DNA from: Marinobacterium sp. xm-d-530 | GTDB lineage: Bacteria; Pseudomonadota; Gammaproteobacteria; Pseudomonadales; Balneatricaceae | NCBI GenBank assembly: GCA_949499045.1 | Contig: CATEEE010000058.1 | Coordinates: forward strand, 1 to 9,115 | Length of the DNA: 9,115 bases | Reading direction: 5' to 3' | In this document: one piece after another, positions 1 through 6,963 of the stretch | Layout: each line of letters begins with the position of its first letter | Position numbering within the stretch: position 1 is the stretch's first letter | Notes under the pieces: model-generated | What the model was told of the DNA's origin: nothing | Seen by the model: only the letters and a program-made list of their open reading frames with translations | Databases searched by the model: none | Position numbers and translations under genes: made by a program

Positions 1-434
1 TCGCCGAGTGCTTTTGCCGCCACTTCAAGCAGTTTGAAACAGAGGTTCACACCGACCGACATATTGGGGGCAAAAACGATTGAGATCGACTCTCCACCGT
101 CTGCCAGCTTAGCCTTCTGAGACTCAGTAAGACCGGTCGTACCAACTACCATCGATTTACCAGCCGCTTTACAGATCTCAAGGTTAGCCAGGGTTGATTC
201 TGGGCTAGTGAAGTCGATCAATACATCAAAATCACCAGTAACCGATTCAAGCGATCCAGTAATCGCAACACCCAGACGACCCACGCCAGCCAACTCACCT
301 GCATCTGCACCGATTAGAGAGCTATCAGGAAGCACGACGGCTGCACCTAAGGTTAAACCTTCTACTGCGTCGACTGCTTCAATCAATGTTTTACCCATGC
401 GCCCTGCGGCACCCGTGATGGCAATACGTGTCAT
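1..434 (-). CDS. dapB: 4-hydroxy-tetrahydrodipicolinate reductase, N-terminal part (cut by window edge)
   Basis: DapB is the cytoplasmic NAD(P)H-dependent reductase of the diaminopimelate/lysine pathway, which supplies lysine and the peptidoglycan cross-linking residue. Reading leftward from the ATG at 434, 144 codons are present and the frame runs off the window edge. The N-terminal Rossmann domain is clear: the dinucleotide loop GAAGRMG at residues 8-14, DFTSPE at 74-79, VVGTTG at 96-101 and APNMSVGVN at 122-130, all close to E. coli DapB (273 aa). About 125 residues are missing, including the substrate-binding and catalytic domain with its EAHH-type motif, so the gene is partial because of the window, not visibly broken. 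The start is supported by AAGGAA (441-446) 6 nt upstream. It lies 22 nt after the cysE stop and is probably cotranscribed with it. In related bacteria carA usually follows, but that would lie outside this window. Confidence 0.96.
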   Translation of the reverse strand, partial: MTRIAITGAAGRMGKTLIEAVDAVEGLTLGAAVVLPDSSLIGADAGELAGVGRLGVAITGSLESVTGDFDVLIDFTSPESTLANLEICKAAGKSMVVGTTGLTESQKAKLADGGESISIVFAPNMSVGVNLCFKLLEVAAKALG

Positions 435-440
435 CTCTTA

Positions 441-446
441 TTCCTT
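441..446 (-). promoter_or_regulatory. dapB ribosome binding site
   Basis: On the minus strand AAGGAA lies 6 nt before the ATG at 434, inside the 22-nt cysE-dapB spacer. It fixes the dapB start and suggests independent initiation on a shared transcript. Confidence 0.75.
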
Positions 447-456
447 AACTGAAAAT

Positions 457-1254
457 CTATTCGTCAGTGACCGTCAGTCCTTGGTCCATATCCAAGGCTG
501 GCATATCACTCATCAGGCAACCCACGACTTTTGCCGGCACACCTGCAACGGTGGTGTGCGCTTCAACGGGCTCTAACACCACACTGCCTGCACCCACTTT
601 GGCACCCTGGCCTACTTCGATGTTGCCAAGAATCTTAGCACCCGCGCCGATCAAAACCCCAGCGCGAATTTTCGGATGTCGATCACCCGACTCCTTACCG
701 GTACCACCAAGGGTCACAGATTGGAGAATAGAGACATCATTCTCAATGATACAAGTCTCACCAATGACGATGCCCGTCGCGTGGTCGAACATCACACCCT
801 TACCGATGTTAGCAGCAGGATGAATATCGACCTGCAGGGTAGAGCTCATGCGACTCTGTAGATAGCTTGCCAAGGATTGACGTCCCTGACGCCACATGAA
901 GTTGGCAACACGGTATGACTGCAGTGCGTGATAACCCTTCAAGTACAATAGCACGGTACTGTAATCACGAATGGCAGGGTCACGAGTGTAGACTGCAAGT
1001 AGATCGGCACAGGCCGCTTCGATCAGCGTAGAGTCCGCTTCATAAGCGACCTCAAAGATCTCACGCATCGCCACAGCGGGCACAACATCATCAGAAAGCT
1101 TCTCAGCTAACAGATAGGAGAGTGCCGAACGCAGCGTTGGGTGGCTGTTTATCGTAGTATGATAAAAGCTCGACAGAAGTGGCTCATTTGCACTTAACGT
1201 GCTCGCCTCACTCTGAAGTGCTTGCCATACCTCTGCAACCGCCTGTTCACCCAT
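457..1254 (-). CDS. cysE: Serine O-acetyltransferase
   Basis: CysE transfers an acetyl group from acetyl-CoA to L-serine, giving O-acetylserine, the committed step of cysteine synthesis in the cytoplasm. The protein has 265 residues (E. coli CysE 273). An N-terminal helical domain (about 1-140) precedes the left-handed beta-helix acyltransferase domain of hexapeptide repeats (about 141-245). Residues known to be catalytic in E. coli fall at the same numbers: D92, the D157-H158 pair in DHATG, and H193 in DRHPKI. SILQSVTLGGTGK (175-187) and GAGAKILGNIEVG (203-215) are near identical to E. coli. The C-terminal tail ends in TVTDE and lacks the terminal isoleucine that docks into CysK in the E. 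coli cysteine synthase complex. The ATG lies 3 nt after the dnaJ stop, with a distant GAGG (1269-1272) inside dnaJ, so translation is probably coupled to dnaJ. This position between dnaJ and dapB is not the usual one. Confidence 0.96.
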   Translation of the reverse strand: MGEQAVAEVWQALQSEASTLSANEPLLSSFYHTTINSHPTLRSALSYLLAEKLSDDVVPAVAMREIFEVAYEADSTLIEAACADLLAVYTRDPAIRDYSTVLLYLKGYHALQSYRVANFMWRQGRQSLASYLQSRMSSTLQVDIHPAANIGKGVMFDHATGIVIGETCIIENDVSILQSVTLGGTGKESGDRHPKIRAGVLIGAGAKILGNIEVGQGAKVGAGSVVLEPVEAHTTVAGVPAKVVGCLMSDMPALDMDQGLTVTDE

Positions 1255-1257
1255 AAT

Positions 1258-2385
1258 TTAGGTCATATCCTCAAAGAATTTTTTAACGGAATCAAAGAAG
1301 CCATGCTTCTTAGGTCCGTGTTTTTGATGCTCTTCCGTTGAATCACGGAACTCTTCTAGCAACTCTTTCTGAAGTGATGTAAGGCTGACCGGTGTTTCAA
1401 CAACCGCACGAACCATCAAATCACCCAATGCACCACCACGCACCGGTTTTACACCCTTACCACGAAGTCGGAACATCTTACCGGTCTGTGTCTCTGCCGG
1501 AATCTTCAGTTTAACCTGACCATCCAGAGTTGGCACGTTTAGTTCGCCACCCAAGGCTGCATCAACAAAACTGATAGGCACTTCACAGTAGAGGTTTGCA
1601 CCGTCGCGTTCAAAAATTGCGTGATCTTGAACGTTTACTTGTACATAGAGATCACCTGAAGGTCCACCGTGTGCTCCCGCTTCACCCTCACCTGAAAGGC
1701 GAATACGATCACCGGTATCTACACCCGCAGGGATTTTAACTTCCAGCGTTTTGGTCTTCTGTGTACGGCCTTGGCCATGACAGACGTTACAGGGATCAGA
1801 GATGACTTTGCCTTCGCCATGACAGGTTGGACAGGTCTGCTGAACCGCAAAGAAACCTTGCTGCATACGAACCTGACCCACACCGCCACAGGTGCCACAC
1901 GTCTTCGCAGTTGTACCTTTCTTAGCACCGCTGCCATCACAGGTTTCACAAGAGACGTAAGTCGGGACTTTTAAGGTCTTTTCACAACCCCGTACCGCCT
2001 CTTCGAGACTCAAATCTAGGTTGTAACGCAGATCGGCACCACGACGCACATTAGAACGACCGCGGCCACGACCACCGCCACCACCAAACATATCGCCAAA
2101 GACATCACCAAAGATATCTGAGAAACCGCCTTCAAAGCCGCCGCCCATACCACCTTGACCACCTAAGCCAGCATGACCGTACTGATCGTAGGCTGCTTTC
2201 TTCTGCGCGTCTGACAGCACTTCGTAGGCTTCGCTGATCTCTTTAAATTTGAGCTCTGATGCCTCGTCATCGGGATTACGATCAGGGTGGTACTTCATCG
2301 CTAGGCGACGGTACGCCTTTTTGATGTCACGGTCAGATGCATCGCGCGAGACACCTAACAGCTCATAATAATCTTGCTTGCTCAT
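1258..2385 (-). CDS. dnaJ: Chaperone protein DnaJ (Hsp40)
   Basis: DnaJ is the co-chaperone that delivers unfolded proteins to DnaK and stimulates its ATPase. The protein is 375 aa (E. coli 376) and has full type I architecture: a J domain (about 1-70) with HPD at 33-35; a Gly/Phe-rich segment (about 71-110) with repeated FGD/FGG units and an arginine-rich end; a zinc-binding region with four CxxCxGxG repeats, cysteines at 146/149, 163/166, 185/188 and 199/202; and a C-terminal substrate-binding and dimerisation region. It lies 114 nt downstream of dnaK, behind two hairpins, and has only a weak Shine-Dalgarno (AGG about 12 nt before the ATG), consistent with lower expression than dnaK. The stop is followed 3 nt later by the cysE start. 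No truncation or missing zinc ligand is seen. Confidence 0.98.
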   Translation of the reverse strand: MSKQDYYELLGVSRDASDRDIKKAYRRLAMKYHPDRNPDDEASELKFKEISEAYEVLSDAQKKAAYDQYGHAGLGGQGGMGGGFEGGFSDIFGDVFGDMFGGGGGRGRGRSNVRRGADLRYNLDLSLEEAVRGCEKTLKVPTYVSCETCDGSGAKKGTTAKTCGTCGGVGQVRMQQGFFAVQQTCPTCHGEGKVISDPCNVCHGQGRTQKTKTLEVKIPAGVDTGDRIRLSGEGEAGAHGGPSGDLYVQVNVQDHAIFERDGANLYCEVPISFVDAALGGELNVPTLDGQVKLKIPAETQTGKMFRLRGKGVKPVRGGALGDLMVRAVVETPVSLTSLQKELLEEFRDSTEEHQKHGPKKHGFFDSVKKFFEDMT

Positions 2386-2427
2386 ACTGCGTGTAAACCT
2401 GTAATTACGCTATCGTGAATATGACAA

Positions 2428-2449
2428 CGCGGGAGTAAAGACCCCCGCG
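2428..2449 (-). promoter_or_regulatory. GC-rich hairpin in the dnaK-dnaJ spacer
   Basis: The 6-bp arms CGCGGG and CCCGCG pair perfectly around a 10-nt loop, 42 nt before the dnaJ start. On the minus strand TTGTCATATT follows, which is not a clear T-run, so a partial terminator, attenuator or RNA processing/stability element fits better than a full terminator. Confidence 0.5.
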
Positions 2450-2466
2450 CTGACACACGATGTTGT

Positions 2467-2482
2467 GAGAGTCTTAACTCTC
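2467..2482 (-). promoter_or_regulatory. Hairpin just after dnaK
   Basis: GAGAGT and ACTCTC form a perfect 6-bp stem with a 4-nt loop, 17 nt after the dnaK stop. No T-tract follows on the minus strand. It probably protects the dnaK 3' end or marks a processing site between dnaK and dnaJ. This role is inferred. Confidence 0.45.
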
Positions 2483-2499
2483 GTTATTGATCGCTAAGC

Positions 2500-4425
2500 T
2501 TATTTCTTGTCGTCTTTGACTTCTTCAAACTCAGCATCAACAACGTCATCGCCTGCATCGCGAGCCGCTTCGGCTTCAGGACCTTGGCCAGCTTCAGCTT
2601 GTTGTGCAGCGTCTGCATACATCTTCTGAGCAACACCCGAAACCGCCTCAGTTAACGCTTCGGTTTTTGCTGTGATGTCTGCAATGTCAGAGCCTTTCAA
2701 CGCATCTTCCAATGCTGTGATAGCCGCTTCGATGTTCGATTTCTCTTCATCAGAAGCCTTGTCACCCGCATCTTCCAGCGTCTTACGTGCGGTGTGAACC
2801 ATGGCATCGCCTTGGTTACGAGCCGCTGTTAGCTCTTCAAACTTCTTATCTTCTTCAGCGTGTGCTTCAGCATCCTGAACCATCTTCTCGACTTCATCAT
2901 CGCTCAGACCCGAAGAGGCTTTAATCACGATCGACTGCTCTTTACCAGTCGCCTGGTCTTTAGCAGAGACATTTAGAATACCGTTGGCATCGATGTCGAA
3001 GGTCACTTCGATCTGAGGCATACCACGTGGTGCTGGTGGAATGTCCGCAAGGTCGAAACGGCCTAGCGACTTGTTCTGAGTCGCTTGCTTACGCTCACCC
3101 TGAACAACGTGAATCGTTACCGCGGTCTGGTTATCTTCCGCAGTCGAGAACGTCTGCGACTTACGCGTCGGGATTGTTGTGTTCTTGTCGATCAATGGGG
3201 TAGCCACACCACCCATTGTCTCGATACCTAGAGTCAGTGGTGTTACGTCCAGTAGAAGGACGTCCTTCACGTCACCTGAAAGTACAGCACCCTGAAGGGC
3301 TGCACCCATCGCAACAGCTTCGTCTGGGTTAACGTCTTTACGTGGCTCTTTACCAAAGAACTCAGCCACTTTCGTTTGTACCATTGGCATACGAGTCTGA
3401 CCGCCGACAAGAATAACGTCGTCGATTTCAGAAGCGGATAGGCCCGCATCTTGAAGTGCAATGCGACAAGGCTCAAGCGAACGTTGTACAAGATCTTCCA
3501 CCAAAGACTCTAGCTTCGAACGAGACAGTTTAACGTTCAAGTGCTTAGGACCGGTTGCATCCGCCGTGATGTATGGAAGGTTTACATCCGTAGACTGTGC
3601 AGAAGAAAGCTCAACCTTCGCTTTCTCACCCGCCTCTTTCAGACGCTGAAGCGCAAGAGGGTCGTTGTGTAGATCGATGCCAGACTCTTTCTTGAATTCA
3701 TCTGCTAGGTAGTTAATGACTGCAAGGTCAAAGTCTTCACCACCAAGGAATGTATCACCATTGGTTGCTAATACTTCGAACTGGTGCTCGCCATCAACGT
3801 CAGCGATTTCGATGATCGAGATATCGAAAGTACCACCACCAAGGTCATACACTGCGATTGTACGATCGCCGGCACCTTTATCCATACCGTAGGCAAGTGC
3901 CGCAGCAGTAGGTTCGTTGATGATACGTTTAACTTCTAGACCCGCAATACGACCAGCATCTTTAGTTGCCTGACGCTGTGAATCGTTGAAGTAAGCAGGA
4001 ACCGTGATAACCGCTTCTGTAACCGACTCGCCAAGGTAATCTTCAGCCGTTTTCTTCATCTTCTTAAGAACTTCTGCAGAGATCTGAGGAGGTGCTAGCT
4101 TCTCGCCTTTCACCTCAACCCAAGCATCGCCGTTGTCCGCTTTAGCAATGTTGTACGGCACCATTTTGATGTCTTTTTGTACTACATCGTCTTCAAAACG
4201 ACGACCGATTAGACGCTTGATCGCGAACAGCGTGTTGTCTGGGTTAGTAACCGCCTGACGTTTAGCCGACTGACCGACGAGAGTCTCGCCTTCAGCTGAG
4301 TAAGCAATGATCGACGGAGTGGTACGATCGCCTTCAGCGTTCTCAATAACTTTGGTTTTTTCGCCTTCAAGTACTGCTACACACGAGTTGGTAGTACCTA
4401 GGTCAATACCGATGATTTTACCCAT
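2500..4425 (-). CDS. dnaK: Chaperone protein DnaK (Hsp70)
   Basis: DnaK is the ATP-dependent Hsp70 chaperone for folding and stress recovery. From the ATG at 4425 the protein is 641 aa (E. coli 638). The nucleotide-binding domain (about 1-385) shows the phosphate loop IDLGTTNS (7-14), NEPTAAALAYG (170-180), DLGGGTFD with T199 (the autophosphorylation residue in E. coli), and VGGQTRMP (340-347). The interdomain linker VLLLDVTP is at 389-396, then the substrate-binding beta domain to about 505 and the helical lid. The acidic tail contains EFEEVKD (632-638), as in other bacterial DnaKs. The frame is open for 7 more codons, to an ATG at 4446, but AGGAG lies 8 nt before 4425 and family alignment starts at MGKIIGIDLG, so I chose 4425. 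It lies 103 nt after grpE and has its own heat-shock-type promoter. Confidence 0.98.
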   Translation of the reverse strand: MGKIIGIDLGTTNSCVAVLEGEKTKVIENAEGDRTTPSIIAYSAEGETLVGQSAKRQAVTNPDNTLFAIKRLIGRRFEDDVVQKDIKMVPYNIAKADNGDAWVEVKGEKLAPPQISAEVLKKMKKTAEDYLGESVTEAVITVPAYFNDSQRQATKDAGRIAGLEVKRIINEPTAAALAYGMDKGAGDRTIAVYDLGGGTFDISIIEIADVDGEHQFEVLATNGDTFLGGEDFDLAVINYLADEFKKESGIDLHNDPLALQRLKEAGEKAKVELSSAQSTDVNLPYITADATGPKHLNVKLSRSKLESLVEDLVQRSLEPCRIALQDAGLSASEIDDVILVGGQTRMPMVQTKVAEFFGKEPRKDVNPDEAVAMGAALQGAVLSGDVKDVLLLDVTPLTLGIETMGGVATPLIDKNTTIPTRKSQTFSTAEDNQTAVTIHVVQGERKQATQNKSLGRFDLADIPPAPRGMPQIEVTFDIDANGILNVSAKDQATGKEQSIVIKASSGLSDDEVEKMVQDAEAHAEEDKKFEELTAARNQGDAMVHTARKTLEDAGDKASDEEKSNIEAAITALEDALKGSDIADITAKTEALTEAVSGVAQKMYADAAQQAEAGQGPEAEAARDAGDDVVDAEFEEVKDDKK

Positions 4426-4433
4426 GTTTAAAT

Positions 4434-4438
4434 CTCCT
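4434..4438 (-). promoter_or_regulatory. dnaK ribosome binding site
   Basis: AGGAG on the minus strand lies 8 nt before the ATG at 4425. It decides between that start and the in-frame ATG at 4446, which would place this site inside the coding region. Confidence 0.88.
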
Positions 4439-4482
4439 AATGACACCGCGTGGGTGCTTAAAACTGTTTTACCTTAACCCCT

Positions 4483-4510
4483 ATATGGGTGTGGTCTTTC
4501 AAATATCAAG
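4483..4510 (-). promoter_or_regulatory. Sigma-32 (RpoH) type heat-shock promoter of dnaK
   Basis: On the minus strand CTTGATA (4510-4504) matches the RpoH -35 consensus CTTGAAA at 6 of 7 positions. After a 13-nt spacer, ACCCATAT (4490-4483) matches the -10 consensus CCCCATNT at all but the first position. The expected transcript start is near 4476, giving a leader of about 50 nt before dnaK. The consensus comes from E. coli; use by this organism's RpoH is inferred. Confidence 0.72.
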
Positions 4511-4521
4511 TCTGCTTTTAA

Positions 4522-4537
4522 AAAGCTTTTAAGCTTT
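4522..4537 (-). promoter_or_regulatory. Weak AT-rich hairpin over the grpE stop codon
   Basis: On the minus strand AAAGCT and AGCTTT pair around a TAAA loop that contains most of the grpE stop codon, followed by only two T residues and then A residues. With two G-C pairs it is too weak for an efficient terminator. It could reduce read-through from grpE into dnaK, or be chance in AT-rich DNA. Confidence 0.25.
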
Positions 4538-5119
4538 AGCAACCATAACCATTGCTGGACGAACTAAGCGGCCATTAAGTAGGTAGCCTTTCTGCATGAC
4601 AGCAATGACAGAGTTCGGTGCCGCACCTTCCGCTTCAACCATCGACATCGCTTGATGGTGCTCTGGATTAAATGCTTCACCCTCTGGGTTGATCACTTCT
4701 AGATTGAATTTGGCTACGCCATCGATGAACATTTTGTGTGTCATCTCAACGCCTTCGCGAAGTGGTTTAACCACCTCATCTTCGACCTGGCTCGCTTCAA
4801 TCGCGCGCTCTAGACTGTCAATAACAGGCAGAAGTTCTTCGGCAAATTTCTCAACGGCAAACTTACGCGCTTTATCAACCTCTACCTCAGCACGACGACG
4901 CTGGTTAGCGATCTCTGCTTGGGCACGAGGTTCAAGTTCTGATAGCTGCTTTTGCAGCTCAGCAATCGTTGCATTCGCCGCAGCCAGTTCCTCTTGAAGG
5001 GATTCAACGGTTAACTCTTCCGTTTCAACCAGTTCAGGCTCTACAAGGTTTTCTTCAGTTGTTGCGTCGACTTGAGTCTCTTCAACCTGATCTTGATTTG
5101 TCTGATCTTCATTCGCCAT
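4529..5119 (-). CDS. grpE: Nucleotide exchange factor GrpE
   Basis: GrpE is the dimeric nucleotide exchange factor that releases ADP from DnaK. From the ATG at 5119 the protein is 196 aa (E. coli 197). The order of parts is typical: an acidic disordered head rich in E, D and T (about 1-38); a long heptad-like helix (about 39-105) for the dimeric stalk; a four-helix bundle; and the C-terminal beta domain with NPEGEAFNPEHHQAMSMVE (144-162) and VMQKGYLLNGRLVRPAMV (174-191), the family signature. The frame stays open 21 codons upstream to 5182, but that extension lacks similarity to the family. GGAG (5128-5131) lies 8 nt before 5119, and the longer version would start within the promoter, so 5119 is preferred. 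It heads the chaperone cluster and is divergent from recN. Confidence 0.96.
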   Translation of the reverse strand: MANEDQTNQDQVEETQVDATTEENLVEPELVETEELTVESLQEELAAANATIAELQKQLSELEPRAQAEIANQRRRAEVEVDKARKFAVEKFAEELLPVIDSLERAIEASQVEDEVVKPLREGVEMTHKMFIDGVAKFNLEVINPEGEAFNPEHHQAMSMVEAEGAAPNSVIAVMQKGYLLNGRLVRPAMVMVAKA

Positions 5120-5127
5120 GCTGTTAT

Positions 5128-5131
5128 CTCC
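5128..5131 (-). promoter_or_regulatory. grpE ribosome binding site
   Basis: GGAG on the minus strand lies 8 nt before the ATG at 5119, supporting that start over the in-frame ATG at 5182. Confidence 0.8.
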
Positions 5132-5153
5132 AGAATCATTCAATCTTGAAAAC

Positions 5154-5183
5154 CTATGTGGTATCGGCGAAAAGAAATTCAAC
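5154..5183 (-). promoter_or_regulatory. Candidate heat-shock promoter of grpE
   Basis: On the minus strand GTTGAAT (5183-5177) and CCACATAG (5161-5154) are separated by 15 nt and resemble RpoH -35 (CTTGAAA, 5 of 7) and -10 (CCCCATNT, 5 of 7 defined positions). The expected start near 5146 would give a leader of about 27 nt. The match is weaker than for dnaK, and a sigma-70 reading with TTGAAT as -35 is possible. Confidence 0.42.
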
Positions 5184-5241
5184 CCTTTGCCTCGCTTTTT
5201 TGGCGCTAAAAGGCACTTTTCTGTTGCCTAAGTAGAAATTA

Positions 5242-5269
5242 TTGGTTAAAAATACAGTAACTGTATATC
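5242..5269 (+). promoter_or_regulatory. Candidate sigma-70 promoter of recN
   Basis: TTGGTT (5242-5247) and TATATC (5264-5269) with a 16-nt spacer form a plausible promoter, and the -10 sits inside the LexA box. Transcription would start near 5276, giving a very short leader before the ATG at 5287. The hexamers are only moderate matches; a LexA-repressed promoter need not be consensus. Confidence 0.45.
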
Positions 5270-5276
5270 TAAACAG
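5261..5276 (+). promoter_or_regulatory. LexA (SOS) box of recN
   Basis: CTGT-ATATCTAA-ACAG fits the gammaproteobacterial LexA consensus CTGT-N8-ACAG exactly. It overlaps the presumed -10 and ends 10 nt before the recN ATG, so bound LexA would block RNA polymerase. recN is a classical strongly induced SOS gene in E. coli, where it also has LexA boxes at its promoter. A second half-site, TACAG, lies just upstream (5253-5257). Confidence 0.85.
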
Positions 5277-5286
5277 GTATTGTGCC

Positions 5287-6963
5287 ATGCTAACGCTTCT
5301 CAGCATTCGAAACTTTGCAATTGTCTCGACCCTCGATCTAGAACTGAAATCGGGTATGACCGTTGTCAGCGGTGAGACCGGTGCCGGCAAATCGATCATG
5401 CTTGACGCACTGGGGTTAGCCCTAGGAAAACGCGCCGAGGCCGACTCTGTTAGAGAAGGGGCAAAACGCGCTGAGATTAGCGCGGCTTTCGACATAGAGT
5501 CACTTCCAGACGCTAAACACTGGTTAGAAACCAATGAGTTGGAATCTGAAGAGAGTAACGAGTGTATTCTTCGCCGCACGCTCAGTGCCGATGGTCGCAG
5601 CCGCAGCTACATTAATGGTCACCCCTGCCCACTGAACCGAGTGAAAGAGTTAGGTGAGTTACTCGTCGACATACATGGTCAGCACGAGCACCAGCGCCTG
5701 TTAAAGCGAGATTTTCACCGCACCCTGCTCGATAATTATGCAAAGTCGAATGAGGTAGCACAGGACGTCCGAAAACTGTACACCCAGTGGCAATCAAAAC
5801 AGAGTGAATTGAAACGCCTACAGGATTTGAGTGAAGAGGCAAATGCGCAACTGCAACTGTTGAGCTATCAAACCGAAGAGCTGAACCGATTAGACCCCCA
5901 AACAGGCGAGCTGCAAGCTCTAGAAGAGGAGCAGAAGATACTCTCCAACGCGGGTGCCATTCTAAGCAGTGGCCAGCAGATCCAAATGCTATTGAGCGAG
6001 GGTGAAGAGAGCAATGCAACGGCGGTACTCAACCAAGCACTCCATTTGCTGAGTGATATCGAAGCAGACTCACCAGCCCTGCAACAGACCACCGAAATGC
6101 TCAACGCTGCACTGATTCAAGTGGAAGAGGCCGAACGCGAACTCAGCCATTTTGTTCAACGTGTGGAGCTAGACCCTGAACGACTTCAGGAAGTCGAAGA
6201 TCGCTTAACAAGCATCTACGATCTAGCCCGTAAACACCGTATTGCACCGGAGCAACTACCGGAGTTAAAAGACCAACTGAATGCCGAACTCGACTCTCTG
6301 GCCCACGTCGATGAAAACTTAGAGCAGCTCGAGGCCGAGGTTGCTACTGCGAACGCAGAGTTATTAGAGAAAGCCCGTCAACTGAGCAAGTTACGCAGCA
6401 AAGCCGCTAAACAACTCGATAATGAAGTAAACGAACAGCTTGCGATGCTGGGCATGAACAGCGCGCGTTTCACCGCCAGCCTGAGTGATATAGATCCTAA
6501 GTACATTACAGCCCAGGGTCTGGAAGAGATAGAGTTCTTAATCAATACCAATCAAGGCCAAACCGCTAAACCGCTGGCCAAAGTTGCATCAGGTGGTGAG
6601 CTTTCACGAATCAGCCTTGCCATTCAGGTAGTAACAGCCAAGACGACTGACACCCCGACACTCATTTTTGACGAAGTCGATGTTGGTATTGGAGGTGGAA
6701 TTGCAGAGGTCGTTGGACGACTGTTACGTCAGCTAAGTGGACGTGCACAGATTTTATGTGTGACGCATCAACCTCAGGTTGCATCGCAGGGCACACAGCA
6801 CCTGTTTGTTAGCAAAGGTGCAGAGACCGGTTCGGTTGAGACAAAAATCACTCCACTGACCGAGAATCAGCGCATCAACGAGGTCGCTAGAATGTTAGGT
6901 GGACTCGAGATGACCGAGACCACTCTTGAGCATGCTAAAGAGATGCTGACGAGCGCGCTATAG
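5287..6963 (+). CDS. recN: DNA repair protein RecN
   Basis: RecN is an SMC-like ATPase acting on the nucleoid early in double-strand-break repair. From the ATG at 5287 it has 558 residues (E. coli 553). The N-terminal ATPase half has MLTLLSIRNFAIV and Walker A GETGAGKS at 29-36. A central coiled-coil region (about 150-370) is rich in E, Q, L and A. The C-terminal half has the ABC signature SGGELS at 435-440 and the Walker B region LIFDEVD at 459-465, followed by VTHQPQVASQG. The frame extends upstream to a TTG at 5242, but those 15 codons cover the promoter and LexA box and are absent from the family, so 5287 was chosen; AGG (5275-5277) lies 9 nt upstream. It is divergent from grpE and likely SOS-induced. 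bamE follows 67 nt downstream with no fur gene between. Confidence 0.97.
   Translation: MLTLLSIRNFAIVSTLDLELKSGMTVVSGETGAGKSIMLDALGLALGKRAEADSVREGAKRAEISAAFDIESLPDAKHWLETNELESEESNECILRRTLSADGRSRSYINGHPCPLNRVKELGELLVDIHGQHEHQRLLKRDFHRTLLDNYAKSNEVAQDVRKLYTQWQSKQSELKRLQDLSEEANAQLQLLSYQTEELNRLDPQTGELQALEEEQKILSNAGAILSSGQQIQMLLSEGEESNATAVLNQALHLLSDIEADSPALQQTTEMLNAALIQVEEAERELSHFVQRVELDPERLQEVEDRLTSIYDLARKHRIAPEQLPELKDQLNAELDSLAHVDENLEQLEAEVATANAELLEKARQLSKLRSKAAKQLDNEVNEQLAMLGMNSARFTASLSDIDPKYITAQGLEEIEFLINTNQGQTAKPLAKVASGGELSRISLAIQVVTAKTTDTPTLIFDEVDVGIGGGIAEVVGRLLRQLSGRAQILCVTHQPQVASQGTQHLFVSKGAETGSVETKITPLTENQRINEVARMLGGLEMTETTLEHAKEMLTSAL

Noticed and set aside
208..576. 122-codon plus-strand frame opposite dapB and cysE
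   Set aside because: Both minus-strand genes are unmistakable; this frame spans their junction antisense and is Ser/Thr/Pro-rich like typical shadow translations.
4426..4446. Seven extra N-terminal codons on DnaK from an upstream in-frame ATG
   Set aside because: They contain the AGGAG ribosome binding site of the conserved start at 4425 and are not present in the family.
5120..5182. 21-codon N-terminal extension of GrpE
   Set aside because: It would begin inside the candidate promoter and includes the Shine-Dalgarno for 5119; the residual length of 196 aa from 5119 matches the family.
5154..5579. 141-codon minus-strand frame opposite the recN N-terminus
   Set aside because: It is antisense to the conserved recN ATPase region, serine-rich without domain features, and overlaps the grpE promoter.
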